Assembly: GCF_000832125.1 (NCBI RefSeq) | Contig: NZ_JPRK01000002.1 | Span: 310,001 to 374,000 of the forward strand | Origin: Flavobacterium hibernum | GTDB taxonomy: Bacteria; Bacteroidota; Bacteroidia; Flavobacteriales; Flavobacteriaceae | Direction of reading: 5' to 3' | Length of the DNA stretch: 64,000 nt | Shown: positions 45,337 through 55,100 of the stretch, piece by piece | Numbering within the stretch: the first letter of the stretch is position 1 | How the letters are laid out: the number at the start of each line of letters is the position of its first letter | Position numbers and translations under genes: made by a program | The notes under the pieces: model-generated | The model's database searches: none | What the model was told of the DNA's origin: nothing | What the model saw: the letters and a program-made list of their open reading frames with translations, nothing else

Positions 45337-45710
45337 TTTTATGCTAAAGGATAAATAATCAACTATGCGTAAATAAGTACTTTTAACAGTCTTAACTCAG
45401 TGCCAAATTTGTTGCTAAAAATACTTTCAGTTATGGTTGATTCCATGTGTCTGAATTTTTATCTAAAATTACTTTGAGAATGAAGGGAGCTTTAATCCAA
45501 TCAATCAAAAAATTAACTCAAAAGCATTCATATGGGAATTTTGTAATTAAAAAGAGGGATTCTAAAATTACACTAATATTTTGATTTAGAATTAATTGAG
45601 TTAATAAATTATTGTTAAGAGTTAATGTGATGCGTAGAAAATAATCAACTTTGAGTAACAATTAAAATAGATCTTAATTGATCTTTATTATGAACTTAAA
45701 AATCAAGATT
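45337..45710. other. 374-base intergenic region, no gene seen
   Basis: AT-rich, with no strong hairpin or known repeat. It must carry the promoter of the leftward glycosyltransferase unit and of the rightward DUF1328-like gene. No convincing TAnnTTTG box at the right distance was found. Confidence 0.4.
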
Positions 45711-45872
45711 ATGTTACGATGGACCGTTATTTTTGTAATTCTCGCGATTATAGCCGGAATTTTTGGTTTTGGTGGAATTGCCGCCGGAGCTGCTAGTATT
45801 GCTAAAGTTTTATTCTTCATATTTATTGTATTATTTATTATTTCACTAATAAGCGGAAGAACAAAAGTGTAG
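45711..45872 (+). CDS. DUF1328-like small membrane protein
   Basis: 53 residues from ATG 45711, chosen because the family starts [13 protein letters not shown]; ATGs at 45690 or further up would add MNLKIKI. Two hydrophobic helices with a glycine-rich turn ([21 protein letters not shown]), then [15 protein letters not shown]1328 proteins are small inner-membrane proteins common in stress- or envelope-related contexts; their function is not established. Followed by a strong bidirectional terminator. Confidence 0.85.
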   Translation: MLRWTVIFVILAIIAGIFGFGGIAAGAASIAKVLFFIFIVLFIISLISGRTKV

Positions 45873-45886
45873 CAGTGAGTTTTAAT

Positions 45887-45931
45887 GAAACAAAAAAAGC
45901 GAAACTAATATAGTTTCGCTTTTTTTGTTTC
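45887..45931. terminator. Perfect 20-bp bidirectional terminator
   Basis: GAAACAAAAAAAGCGAAACT (45887-45906) and its exact complement (45912-45931), loop AATAT. It separates the DUF1328 gene from the convergent membrane-protein gene and can serve both strands. Confidence 0.92.
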
Positions 45932-45951
45932 GAGTTTTGCTTCAACTTAAA

Positions 45952-46419
45952 TTATTTGCGCAATAATTGATGTTTTTTGTTGATTAATGCAATTGGAATT
46001 CCAATGCAAAAAATTAAAATAAGTATTGATAACACTAAAGGGAAATCGAAATTTTTGGCTGGTAAAACAGGAAATACAACTGGTAAAACGACCAAATTCA
46101 TAACAATCCAAGTAAAGACGCCGTAAATAATTCCAGATCGATAAACATTCTTTTTTAAGAATGAGAAATACGGATAGACTGCAAAATAAAACCACGCAAA
46201 AACAAAGGCTATCAAGTAGTGTAATAACAAACCATACAAAGCCATTTGCGATCCGCCTGTGTAAGCCTCTTTATGAAAAACGCCGCTTGCAATAGATTGT
46301 AGAATTTTAATGGCGCTTGTTTTATTGAGTATAACAGCATAGATAAGTATTGCTGCAAGGATATCTAATGTTCCCGCAATTAATCCGGACAAGAAAATGG
46401 CTCCGCTTTTTGATTTCAT
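45952..46419 (-). CDS. Small membrane protein, YagU-like
   Basis: 155 residues with four hydrophobic segments (GLIAGTLDILAAILIYAV, ALYGLLLHYLIAFVFAWFYF, GIIYGVFTWIVMNLVVLPVV and SILILIFCIGIPIALI) and short charged loops. The GLIAGTLDILAA start and the ALYGLLLHYLIAF stretch resemble inner-membrane proteins of the YagU/DUF1440 type, but I am not certain of the family. Third of a row of minus-strand genes (46968, 46419), with 39 bases to the DinB gene upstream. Confidence 0.65.
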   Translation of the reverse strand: MKSKSGAIFLSGLIAGTLDILAAILIYAVILNKTSAIKILQSIASGVFHKEAYTGGSQMALYGLLLHYLIAFVFAWFYFAVYPYFSFLKKNVYRSGIIYGVFTWIVMNLVVLPVVFPVLPAKNFDFPLVLSILILIFCIGIPIALINKKHQLLRK

Positions 46420-46458
46420 ATAAATGGTTTACTGATTTTGGTTTTGAAAGGTAGAAAT

Positions 46459-46968
46459 TTAAACCTGAGTGAGCCTTCTAAAAATTGAATTTAATTGATG
46501 TGTATGTCTTTGCGTATGAACGAGTGCAAAATTAATCCATTCATATATTGTAAACTTCTCAAAACCCGGAACCTCAAAATCTAGACAAGTCAAGGTTAAA
46601 TCTTGCGTTTCTGCTGCTTTAAGTAAATCAGATTCTATTTTTGCCAAAGCCAAATTTAATGAATCTTTGTTGTAGTTGGTTATTGCAGGTTTTAGAAAAT
46701 CAGGCGCATTCATTTTAATGTCGAAGTTTAAAAACAGTTCTTCCAATTCTTTTACATGCTCATCATATTTGCGAATTGTTTTTTGTGTGTTTCCGGCAAA
46801 TAATTCGGGAAATCCGGAACTCGCGAGAATAATGTGTTGAGTAGTTTGTCCTCCAGTCCAACTGTCTTTGTATGGTATAATATTAAATTCTTCTTCTGAA
46901 AAAGAAGAAATGGTTTCATTTAATTTTTTAAATGTTTCCTCAATATTTTCTTTAACTGCTGTTTTCAT
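46459..46968 (-). CDS. DinB-family protein
   Basis: 169 residues, four-helix bundle of the DinB/YfiT class. Metal-binding histidines are visible in TTQHIILASSG (about 49-59) and in the C-terminal WINFALVHTQRHTHQLNSIF. These proteins bind a divalent metal and some are thiol transferases that use bacillithiol or related thiols. Cytoplasmic. Thiol partner unknown. Confidence 0.87.
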   Translation of the reverse strand: MKTAVKENIEETFKKLNETISSFSEEEFNIIPYKDSWTGGQTTQHIILASSGFPELFAGNTQKTIRKYDEHVKELEELFLNFDIKMNAPDFLKPAITNYNKDSLNLALAKIESDLLKAAETQDLTLTCLDFEVPGFEKFTIYEWINFALVHTQRHTHQLNSIFRRLTQV

Positions 46969-47059
46969 TGTAATGATTTTGAAGATTTAAAGTATACTTA
47001 AAGTTATAATGAATTATTAGGTTGGAAGTATTTTGATATTTATTATTAATGTGAAATAT

Positions 47060-47269
47060 TTACAAAAGTACTTCGCAGTAATATCCGTAAGAATCGAGAA
47101 GTTCTATTATTTTTTGGTTTGAGATAGATGATCCGTGAACGCGCAAAATTTTATCACAATCTTCGAGATCAAAATTAATGGCACTGTTTGGAAAATGTTC
47201 AAGAAGTTTTCCAACTATAAAAATAGATTGCTCGACTTCCTGAACATTTGTTTTAAAGACTTCTATCAT
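47060..47269 (-). CDS. Hypothetical small protein, HMA-like fold
   Basis: 69 residues: MIEVFKTNVQEVEQSIFIVG, then DLEDCDKILRVHG and a last helix IIELLDSYGYYCEVLL. The beta-alpha-beta-beta-alpha-beta order and size resemble HMA (heavy-metal-associated) domains, but the CxxC motif is absent; a single Cys lies in DLEDCDK and one in YYCEV. Soluble, no signal. It sits between the DoxX-like and DinB genes in one direction. Confidence 0.65.
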   Translation of the reverse strand: MIEVFKTNVQEVEQSIFIVGKLLEHFPNSAINFDLEDCDKILRVHGSSISNQKIIELLDSYGYYCEVLL

Positions 47270-47281
47270 CAGTTTGAAGTG

Positions 47282-47662
47282 TTACAAAGCGATATTTTTG
47301 TATCGTTCTATTTTATGATAATAAATATAAGAAAGCCCCAGAATCACAATAAATATTAAAGGAAAGAAAGCTTCAAACCCAACACCATCGACTGCGAAAT
47401 GACTAATGGAAGCAAATATAAAATCGAATAAAAAGCCGGCATAAGCCCATTCTTTAATGCGATGTGATACTTGTGGAATTATTAAAGCAAGCACTCCTAA
47501 TATTTTAAAAACAACTAATGCATTCATAAAATACTGCGGATATCCCAGATGTCGAATTCCTTCTTTTGCCATTTCAGATTGTGAAGTTAGGGCAGGCATA
47601 ACTCCTTCGAATAAGAAAATAATAATTGTAGTAATCCAGAAAATAATTTTTGCTTTCTTCAT
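47282..47662 (-). CDS. DoxX-family membrane protein
   Basis: 126 residues with four membrane helices: IIFWITTIIIFLFEGVMPAL, ALVVFKILGVLALIIPQV, AYAGFLFDFIFASISHF and FFPLIFIVILGLSYIYY. HLGYPQYFMNALVVFKILG is a recognisable DoxX signature of this subgroup. DoxX proteins are inner-membrane proteins of partly known function. It is upstream of the small HMA-like gene by 12 bases. Confidence 0.85.
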   Translation of the reverse strand: MKKAKIIFWITTIIIFLFEGVMPALTSQSEMAKEGIRHLGYPQYFMNALVVFKILGVLALIIPQVSHRIKEWAYAGFLFDFIFASISHFAVDGVGFEAFFPLIFIVILGLSYIYYHKIERYKNIAL

Positions 47663-47861
47663 AAGTTTGTTTTTTTTAAATGGTTATTAGTTAATGTATT
47701 ACAAACTTACGAATCTTATTTTTCTGAGTAAATATGTATTTAAGACTATTTTAGGGGCATATGGGACAAAGTGGGAGATTTTAGATTTTTTTTGAAGAAG
47801 GAAAGAGGAAATAATAAAGAAAATAGATTTTAGATTTTTTAATGGAGTTTACCGCACAGTT

Positions 47862-48053
47862 TGTCTTCCTGAGCGAAGTCGAAGGACACACAAGTAACTC
47901 TGCAATCAAGATCACCAATCTTTAGCGAGCTTCTTACGTGTCCTTCGACTTCGCTCAGGATGACAAGATTGCGAATAGCTATTGTGAGTAAATAAAAAAA
48001 ATCCGTTTTAAATCCGCGCTTTCGCGATAGCGAATCCGCGTCATCCGTGTGCC
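47862..48053. repeat. Two stacked repeat families: CCTGAGCGAAGTCGAAGG hairpin and CGGATTCGC element
   Basis: Arms 47862-47889 and 47938-47965 (TGTC...CCTGAGCGAAGTCGAAGGAC) are complementary with one mismatch. Next to them, ATCCGTTTTAAATCCGCGCT... (48001-48053) is one copy of the CGGATTCGC element, whose inverted partner is at 49531-49585. The 406-base intergenic space (47663-48068) holds no gene. Confidence 0.8.
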
Positions 48054-48068
48054 AATAACAGCAAACCA

Positions 48069-48800
48069 CTAAGCAATAACATAATTCTTAATAACAAACA
48101 AATCCTCAAAACCTAATTTGGTATAAATGTCTTTTCCCATTGCGGATGCTTGCAATAAAGCATAATCTGCTTTTAAATCAATAGAAAGGTTAAGTGCAAA
48201 TTTCATGATTTCTTCGGCAAAGCCTTTTCTGCGCATTTCAGGGATTACGCCAACACCATGAATTCCGATATTGTTTTGAGTTTGAAAAAGCATGAAAGTT
48301 CCAATTGGCTTTTCTTCTAAAGAAACTAAATAGAACTGAACATCATTATGATTGTGAATCAGGATTTCTTTACTAATAAGATAACCAAAAGCATTTGGAT
48401 ACAAGTCCGACCAAATTTTGGCATCTTGTTCGTTCGAAACTCTTTTAAAACAAAGATTATTTTGCATTGTAAACTTCTGATCTAGTTTCATCGCCATTGC
48501 AACTTGTTCGGTTTTTACCGTAAAACCATAAGCATCTAAGATTTCATAAGATTTTGTTTTGTAGATATCCCAGTATGGTAAAACCAAACTAGAATTGGTT
48601 TGCATTGCTTTTTTAATATCCGAAAGATCATTTTTGGTGATGTCTTTTCGAAGCCACAATTTATTTGGCCAACCAGAATTTTCGATTTTGCAATACTCGA
48701 AAGTGTCGTTTTTATGGTAGGATAGAAAAGGAATTCCAACGGTTTTCCATAATTGGGTAAGGTTATTAATATTTTCTTCTAGGAGGTCTATATTTTTCAT
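48069..48800 (-). CDS. GNAT-family N-acetyltransferase
   Basis: 243 residues, a two-part GNAT. The N-terminal half is an altered domain. The C-terminal half carries the acetyl-CoA motif GVGVIPEMRRKGFAEEIMKFAL (about 180-201) with the RRKGFA loop, preceded by VQFYLVSLEEKPIGTFMLF and followed by LLQASAMGKDIYTKLGFEDLF. Acceptor unknown. Crp/Fnr gene lies 73 bases upstream in the same direction; the pair is flanked by inverted CGGATTCGC elements. Confidence 0.88.
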   Translation of the reverse strand: MKNIDLLEENINNLTQLWKTVGIPFLSYHKNDTFEYCKIENSGWPNKLWLRKDITKNDLSDIKKAMQTNSSLVLPYWDIYKTKSYEILDAYGFTVKTEQVAMAMKLDQKFTMQNNLCFKRVSNEQDAKIWSDLYPNAFGYLISKEILIHNHNDVQFYLVSLEEKPIGTFMLFQTQNNIGIHGVGVIPEMRRKGFAEEIMKFALNLSIDLKADYALLQASAMGKDIYTKLGFEDLFVIKNYVIA

Positions 48801-48873
48801 TTTGATATTATTTATGCAGAATATAAAACAAAGGTAATTATAGCCTTTACGGGAAACCTTTACATATGTTGAT

Positions 48874-49479
48874 TTATAAATCTTTTTCTAAAGTTTTTCT
48901 AATGCGACTTAACTGTGTAGGTGTAATTCCTAAATGCGATGCAATATGCAGTAACGGAATTCGTTCTGAAATATCCGGATGTTTTGATAGAAGATCAAGA
49001 TATCTTTCGGTTGCATTTTCCATTACGATCGAGATTTCTCTTTGTTCTTTTTCAATTACCCAATTTCTTTCCAGATATGCAATATAGAAGTTTTTTAAGT
49101 CATCGTTTTGAAAAATGAGTTCTCTGTATTTTTTATAATTTATGTTTATCAGAATGGAATCTTCGAGTGCTTCTATAGAAAAGTCTGAAGGTGTTTGTTG
49201 AATCAAAGAAACTGTTGAACCTGCAAAATCACCATCTAGAAAAATGTTTTTGTTGTAAATATTTCCTGGCGCATCCGTTATAAAAGCTCTCATGGCACCT
49301 TGAACTATAAAGTGGATTTCTTTTGCAATTTGCCCGTTTTGTAAAAGTATTTCTCCTTTTTTAATAGATTGTACTTCAATGATATTTTCGATTAATTGCC
49401 AGGATGCTGGAGAAATAGGAGCGTAGCTTACGAATTTCAGTTTTAAATCTTCACCGTATTTATCTTGATTAAGTGTCAT
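48874..49479 (-). CDS. Crp/Fnr-family transcriptional regulator
   Basis: 201 residues. N-terminal cyclic-nucleotide-binding beta-roll (about 20-130): VQSIKKGEILLQNGQIAKEIHFIVQGAMRAFI, then LDGDFAGSTVSLIQQTPSDFSIEALEDS. C-terminal HTH HIASHLGITPTQLSRIRKTL (about 178-197). No Fnr cysteines. It lies directly upstream of the GNAT gene. The effector is unknown; many Bacteroidota members bind no cAMP. Confidence 0.88.
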   Translation of the reverse strand: MTLNQDKYGEDLKLKFVSYAPISPASWQLIENIIEVQSIKKGEILLQNGQIAKEIHFIVQGAMRAFITDAPGNIYNKNIFLDGDFAGSTVSLIQQTPSDFSIEALEDSILININYKKYRELIFQNDDLKNFYIAYLERNWVIEKEQREISIVMENATERYLDLLSKHPDISERIPLLHIASHLGITPTQLSRIRKTLEKDL

Positions 49480-49530
49480 TGTAAGGAATAATTATGTACT
49501 ATCAAAAGTAAAGAAATAATGCGGAATGAC

Positions 49531-49650
49531 GGCACGCGGATAACGCGGATTCGCTATCGCGAAAGCGCGGATTAAAAACGGATTTTTATTGTTTTTTCTC
49601 GCAATCTTGCACTCGCATTATTTGTCATCCTGATGGAGGAAGGATCTCCA
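49531..49650. repeat. CGGATTCGC element (inverted) and a single TCATCCTGATGG copy
   Basis: GGCACGCGGATAACGCGGAT and following to 49585 is the near-exact inverted copy of 48001-48053. It is followed by TTGTCATCCTGATGGAGGAA (49622 on), a single arm of the family that is paired at 50341-50437. The gene pair 48069-49479 lies exactly between the two inverted CGGATTCGC copies. Confidence 0.75.
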
Positions 49651-49689
49651 CTAGTAGCTCGACAAAGATTGGAGATTTATTTATGGAGT

Positions 49690-50145
49690 TTAGTCAGCAT
49701 AATGATATATACTTCTTTTAACCGTATCTTTTATTTTTTCTAGCGTTACTTCGGTCACGCCGCCTTCATAATTCATAGTAATGGCGACTTTATCTTTTGT
49801 GATTTCATAATCAATTGAGATTAATCCGTTTTTATTTATTTCGACAGATTTATTCTCGTTTGGAATTGTCTTTAAAAAATAATCTGATTCTTCTACTTCT
49901 TTATTTTTAATTATATTTTGATAGACTTTATCTAAGTCGGTGTTCTCTAAGATACATTCTCTTCCGTCTCCCATTTCAACCAATACATCTTTGCAATCTT
50001 CTTTTACTGCTTCTTTTTTTTCTTCTTTTACAACAGCACTTGTATTTACTGGTTTTGTTACAGGTTTTAAATCTTCATTCGAATTGTTTTGTTTGCAATT
50101 TGTAAAAACTAAAGCTAAAAGCGCAATGCATGCAATTTTCTTCAT
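49690..50145 (-). CDS. Hypothetical lipoprotein, 151 residues
   Basis: Signal peptide with lipobox (ALLALVFTNCKQNN, Cys at about 17), a low-complexity Lys/Glu/Val linker (VVKEEKKEAVKED), then a soluble domain from about 55: VEMGDGRECILENTDLDKVY and a beta-rich end with VAITMNYEGGVTEVTLEKI. I do not recognise the family. Its position just before the RND operon and repeats gives no hint to function. Confidence 0.65.
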   Translation of the reverse strand: MKKIACIALLALVFTNCKQNNSNEDLKPVTKPVNTSAVVKEEKKEAVKEDCKDVLVEMGDGRECILENTDLDKVYQNIIKNKEVEESDYFLKTIPNENKSVEINKNGLISIDYEITKDKVAITMNYEGGVTEVTLEKIKDTVKRSIYHYAD

Positions 50146-50540
50146 TGGGTTTGATTTAATTATTAAGGATTATTTTATTTTTTAATTTATAAAAATGATA
50201 TTTTTCGTTCTTAAAGTAATTTAATCAAAAATAAAAAAATAATCTGAAATATGGGGATTGGCGGGTAAATGGTACACGGATGACACGGATTCGCTTCGCA
50301 AAAACACGGATTTAAAACGGATTTTTTTTCCTGTTTTTTGTCATCCTGACGGAGGAAGGATCACACACGGAACTCTATAAAGATTGTCGATTTAGTTTGT
50401 GGCATTTCTTGTGTGATCCTTCCTCCGTCAGGATGATAAGAATACGACAAGATCCATTGTGAGTAAAATAAAACCTGTGTAAATCCGTGCTTTCGCGAAG
50501 CGAATCCGCGTCATCCGCGTGCCATATCTCAACAACATAA
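50146..50540. repeat. Nested inverted repeats (CGGATTCGC outside, TCATCCTGACGG inside)
   Basis: No gene. Outer: ACACGGATGACACGGATTCG (50275 on) faces AATCCGTGCTTTCGCGAAGC (50481-50524). Inner: TCATCCTGACGGAGGAAGGATCACAC arms at 50341-50366 and about 50412-50437, almost perfect. The two families are thus set one inside the other. Confidence 0.8.
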
Positions 50541-50577
50541 AAAAACGCCATGAAACTAAATGTTTCACAGCGTTTTC
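50541..50577 (-). terminator. Terminator of the RND efflux operon
   Basis: AACGC with TGAAAC on the left (50544-50556) pairs with GTTTCA and GCGTT (50562-50574), with a small bulge, between A- and T-rich ends. It lies about 30 bases after the stop of the outer-membrane factor gene. Confidence 0.75.
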
Positions 50578-50604
50578 TTCTCAAAAAAAAATAATTAACG
50601 GGTA

Positions 50605-52023
50605 TTATCTCCAACCACCGCCCAACGCACGATATAACTCGGTATTGGCAGTAAGTTGCTCTCTTTTTATGTTGGCAAGTTCCAGCTCGCTTTGCAATAA
50701 ATTTGCTTGCGCAGATAGTACTTCTAAGTATTCAGCCATACCATTTTTGAATAACAAATTGGCATTTTTGATGGCTTGTTGCAAGGTTTTTACTCTTTCC
50801 TTAAGGAAAGATTCTTGCTGTTGCAATTTCTCCACTTTTACCAAAGCATCAGATACTTCGCTAACCGCAACCAAAACTGATTGTCTGAAACTTAAAACAG
50901 CTTTTTCTCTTTCGGCAACTGCAATATTATATTGAGTTCTTACCTTTTTGTTGTTCAATAAAGGTTGTGTTAAACCTCCGGCAACGGTTCCGAATAATGA
51001 AGCCGGAATGTTGAACCAATTACTGGTTTCGAAAGAGTTTACTCCGCCTTGAGCAGTAATTTTAAGTGCAGGATATAAGTCTGCTTTTGTGATTCCAACA
51101 TTTGCGTTGGCTACTTTAAGCGCTAATTCGGCACTTTTTACGTCTGGTCTGCGGCTTACTAATGAAGACGGGATTCCGATTGCATTATTGTTTTTAACTT
51201 CAAGAGCACTTAAACGTGTGGTTCTTGTTTTAGAATTCGGGAATGATCCTGTTAGAACACTTAAAGCATTTTCCTGAATGGCAATGTTTTGTTCTAATTG
51301 TGGAATTAATTGTGCCGAAACTAATTTTTGTGCTTCAGATTGTTGAATTGCTAATGATGTTACCTGACCTGCATCGTATTTTAATTTAATGATGTTGGTT
51401 GTACTATCATTTAATTTGTAATTCTGTTTAGCAATTTCTAATTGTGCATCCAACATTAAAAGATTGTAATAACCTTTAGAAACATTGGCTACAATAGTAG
51501 TTTGCAACGCTTTTTTTACTTCTTCTGATTGAAGGTAACCTGCAAAAGCTCCTTTTTTCTGATTTTTGATTTTACCCCAAATATCGGCTTCCCACGAAAG
51601 TGTTGCTCCGGCAGAATAATCGTCAATATGGTTTTGACCTAAAGCCTGACCTAAATTTTTTCCGGTAAAACTATTATCAGATGGATTGCTCGTACTTGCA
51701 CTTACATTTAAATTTAGCTGAGGAACATTTCCCCATTTGGATTGTGTGAATTTGTACTGTGCAATTTCAATATTTTTAGTAGCAATCTGTAAATCATTAT
51801 TTCGGGTTACAGCGCTATCGATAAGCTGAATAATATCTTTTTCTGTAAAGAAATTTTTCCACTCCAGATCAGCAATACTCGTTGTATCTTTTGAAACCGA
51901 TGCATTCCTGAAATTTTCAGGAAATGCATCTTTTGGAGTTTCAATATCCTTCGAAACTTTACAGGATATTATAGTCGTGATCAAAATGGCGATCATCACG
52001 ATTTTGGTTATATAATTTTTCAT
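50605..52023 (-). CDS. TolC-like outer membrane factor of an RND efflux pump (NodT/OprM type)
   Basis: 472 residues from the ATG at 52023. A start at 52038 (overlapping the small gene's stop, TAATG) is also possible and would add MTTYK. Lipoprotein signal (AILITTIISCKVSK), then the two-repeat helical structure of outer membrane factors with WGNVPQLNLNVSAST, SWEADIWGKIKNQKKGAFAG, and near the end EYLEVLSAQANLLQSELELA. It forms the exit duct of the pump with the adaptor and permease genes upstream in the same operon. Confidence 0.9.
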   Translation of the reverse strand: MKNYITKIVMIAILITTIISCKVSKDIETPKDAFPENFRNASVSKDTTSIADLEWKNFFTEKDIIQLIDSAVTRNNDLQIATKNIEIAQYKFTQSKWGNVPQLNLNVSASTSNPSDNSFTGKNLGQALGQNHIDDYSAGATLSWEADIWGKIKNQKKGAFAGYLQSEEVKKALQTTIVANVSKGYYNLLMLDAQLEIAKQNYKLNDSTTNIIKLKYDAGQVTSLAIQQSEAQKLVSAQLIPQLEQNIAIQENALSVLTGSFPNSKTRTTRLSALEVKNNNAIGIPSSLVSRRPDVKSAELALKVANANVGITKADLYPALKITAQGGVNSFETSNWFNIPASLFGTVAGGLTQPLLNNKKVRTQYNIAVAEREKAVLSFRQSVLVAVSEVSDALVKVEKLQQQESFLKERVKTLQQAIKNANLLFKNGMAEYLEVLSAQANLLQSELELANIKREQLTANTELYRALGGGWR

Positions 52024-52037
52024 TTTATATGTTGTCA

Positions 52038-52151
52038 TTAAATTTCTGTACAAGTATCTTTTCTGTTATCAAGATCTCTTGAGATTTTATAGGATATGTA
52101 TCCAACGCCAATTATAATGGCTACGAGGATTGTCGTTATATAATTTTCCAT
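52038..52151 (-). CDS. 37-residue membrane protein inside the RND operon
   Basis: ATG 52151 to TAA 52038; product MENYITTILVAIIIGVGYIS plus a basic-acidic tail ending DTCTEI. One membrane helix. It begins two bases after the stop of the RND permease, and its stop overlaps a possible start of the outer-membrane factor (TAATG). Its first 25 codons resemble the start of that next gene (MKNYITKIVMIAILITTIIS), also at DNA level, so it looks like a copy of a lipoprotein signal that has lost the lipobox Cys. Small membrane subunits of RND pumps are known (AcrZ in enterobacteria binds AcrB), but this one shows no AcrZ similarity. Function unproven. Confidence 0.55.
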   Translation of the reverse strand: MENYITTILVAIIIGVGYISYKISRDLDNRKDTCTEI

Positions 52152-52153
52152 TT

Positions 52154-55100
52154 TTATTTTTCTTCGTTATGAATTACGGCAACTGGTTTTCCAGAAACCT
52201 TTTCTTGTAAATGTTGGAAGATGATAAACAGAACCGGGATGATAAACAATCCAAGTACTACTCCTGATATCATACCTCCGGCGGCACCAATACTAATAGA
52301 GTGGTTACCTTGTGCTGATGGACCTTTTGCGCTCATCATCGGGATTAATCCCACAACAAATGCTAATGATGTCATGATAATTGGTCTTAGACGTAGTTTT
52401 GCAGCATCGATTGACGCTCTTACTAATGCCTGACCTGATTTTCGTTTCTGGACGGCAAACTCGACGATCAAGATGGCGTTCTTGGCGAGTAAACCAATAA
52501 GCATTACCAGTGCAACTTGTACATAAATGTTGTTTTCGATTCCAGTTAATCCAATGGCAACAAATACTCCAAAAATACCTGCAGGAATTGATAAGATTAC
52601 AGCCAATGGCAATATGTAACTTTCATACTGTGCAGCAAGTAAGAAATAGATGAATATCAAACACAGTAAGAAAATCGTTGCTGACTGACCTCCAGAAGAA
52701 ATCTCTTCACGAGTTTGTCCTGAAAACTCAAAACCATAACCCGCAGGTAATTGTTGTGCTGCAACTTCCTGAATTGCTTTAATGGCATCTCCGGAACTAA
52801 ATCCTGGTTTAGGAATTGCATTGATCGAAATTGAATTAAACAAATTGTATCTCGAAGCCGTTTCTGAACCATAAATGCGAGTAAGTTTTACTAAAGTATT
52901 TATGGGTACCATATCGCCCGTTTTGTTTTTTACAAATACTCTGTCAATTGATGATGGATCAGCTCTATCGTCGATATCGGCTTGAACTACAACTCTGTAA
53001 TATTTACCAAATCTATTAAAGTCAGAAGCTTGCGCACTACCAAAGTAGGTTTGCATGGTTTGTAAAATGTCTTTTACTTTTACGCCTAATTGATCTGCTT
53101 TTTCATCATTAATATCCAATTGCAATTGAGGATAATCGGCTTTGAAGGAAGTAAACGCTACTGCAATTTCCGGACGTTTCATCAACTCTCCGATGAAGTT
53201 TTGTGAAATTCCACTAAACTTATCCAGTTTTCCTCCGGTTTTATCCTGAAGTACTAAATCTAAAGCCTCAACGTTACTAAATCCGGGAACGGTTGGGAAA
53301 CTAAATACGAAGAAACTTCCGCCAGAAATAGCTCCAAGTTTACCACGAACCTGATTCATGATTTCGTCAATATTTTTAACATCTCCACGATCTTCATTTG
53401 GTTTAAGCAATACGAAAACAACTGCCGAAGATGGGCTTGTAGAATTCGTCAATAAGTTGAATCCTGAAATCGCTGTTACAAATCGAGATGCATCTAAACC
53501 TCTTAATGTATTTTCGGCCTCAGTCATTACTTTTTGAGTTCCGTCTAATGATGTTCCAGAAGGAGTATTTACTGCAATGGCAATAAATCCTTGATCTTCT
53601 GTTGGGATAAATCCTGCCGGAGTTGTTTTAACCATTACTATAGTTGCTACAGTAATTAAAGCTAAACCTCCTAAACTTAACCATTTTCTACGGATTAAGA
53701 ATTTCAAACCTCCAACATAACGGTTGGTAAGGGAATCAAAACTTTTATTGAATCCGTTAAAGAATTTCTCTTTAAATCCTTTTTTCTCATAAGGTGCATC
53801 ACCGTGTGCTCCGTGATTGTCTTTTAAGAATAAAGCAGCAAGTGCAGGGCTTAAAGTTAAAGCGTTTACTGCCGAAATTACAATTGCAATTGCCATTGTA
53901 AAGGCAAACTGACGATAGAAAACTCCTGTTGAGCCTTCCATAAAACCAACCGGCAGGAATACAGCAGCCATTACCAACGTAATCGAGATAATAGCACCCG
54001 TTATTTCGTGCATTGCTTCATGAGTTGCTATTTTTGGAGACAAATGTTTGTGCTCCATTTTAGCATGCACGGCTTCGACGACCACAATGGCATCATCGAC
54101 CACAATACCAATCGCCAGAATTAATGCGAAAAGCGTAAGAAGGTTGATCGAAAATCCGAATAACTGCATGAAGAAGAACGTTCCTAAAATTGCTACAGGT
54201 ACAGCAATAGCCGGGATTAATGTTGATCTAAAATCCTGAAGGAATATAAATACTACGATGAATACTAATATAAATGCTTCAAGTAAAGTATGCTGAACCT
54301 GCTCTATAGATTGATCTAAGGCAACTTTTGTACTATAGAAAATGTTATGTTTTATTCCTTTTGGAAAGTCCTTAGAGGCTTTTTCCATCAATTTGTTAAT
54401 CGCAACCTGAATATCATTTGAGTTAGAACCTGCTAACTGGATAATACCAATTACAACTCCTTTTTTACCATTTAAACGTGTTAAACTGTTATAAGAGTAA
54501 GCACCAAGTTCGACTCTGGCAACATCTTTTAAACGAAGAACCGAACCATCTGCATTAGAACGAATCGCGATATTTTCATATTCTTCTGGTTTGGTTAGTT
54601 TTCCTTTATATTTAATTACATATTCGAAAACTTCTTTACTTCTTTCTCCAAATTTACCCGGAGCAGCTTCCAAACTTTTATCCTGAATCGCGCCCATGAT
54701 TTCGTTTGGAGTCACTTTGTAAGTCGACATTTGTGTTGGATTCAACCAAACACGCATAGAGTAATCTTTTACACCTCCAAAAATACTGGCAGAACCAACT
54801 CCTGGAATACGTTTAATCTCCGGAATAATATTAATTTGTGCATAATTGGCAACAAAAGTCTGATCGTATTTTGACTCATCTTCGGTAAACATACCAATGG
54901 CCATGATAAAACTGTTTTGTTGTTTCGCAGTGGTTACACCTTGTTGCACAACCTCTGCAGGTAACTGACTTGTTGCCTGCGCAACTCTGTTTTGTACGTT
55001 AACCGCAGCCTGATCTGCATTAGTTCCTAATTTAAAGAAAACTGTAATAGCAAGAGATCCGTCATTACTGGCTGTAGAACTCATGTACGTCATGTTCTCA

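Noticed and set aside
48001..49585. Composite transposon flanked by inverted CGGATTCGC elements
   Set aside because: No transposase and no target duplication seen; the element occurs as hairpin pairs elsewhere, so this is noted only as a repeat pair.
50146..50604. CRISPR-like array
   Set aside because: The repeats are inverted pairs of different families without uniform direct repeats and spacers.
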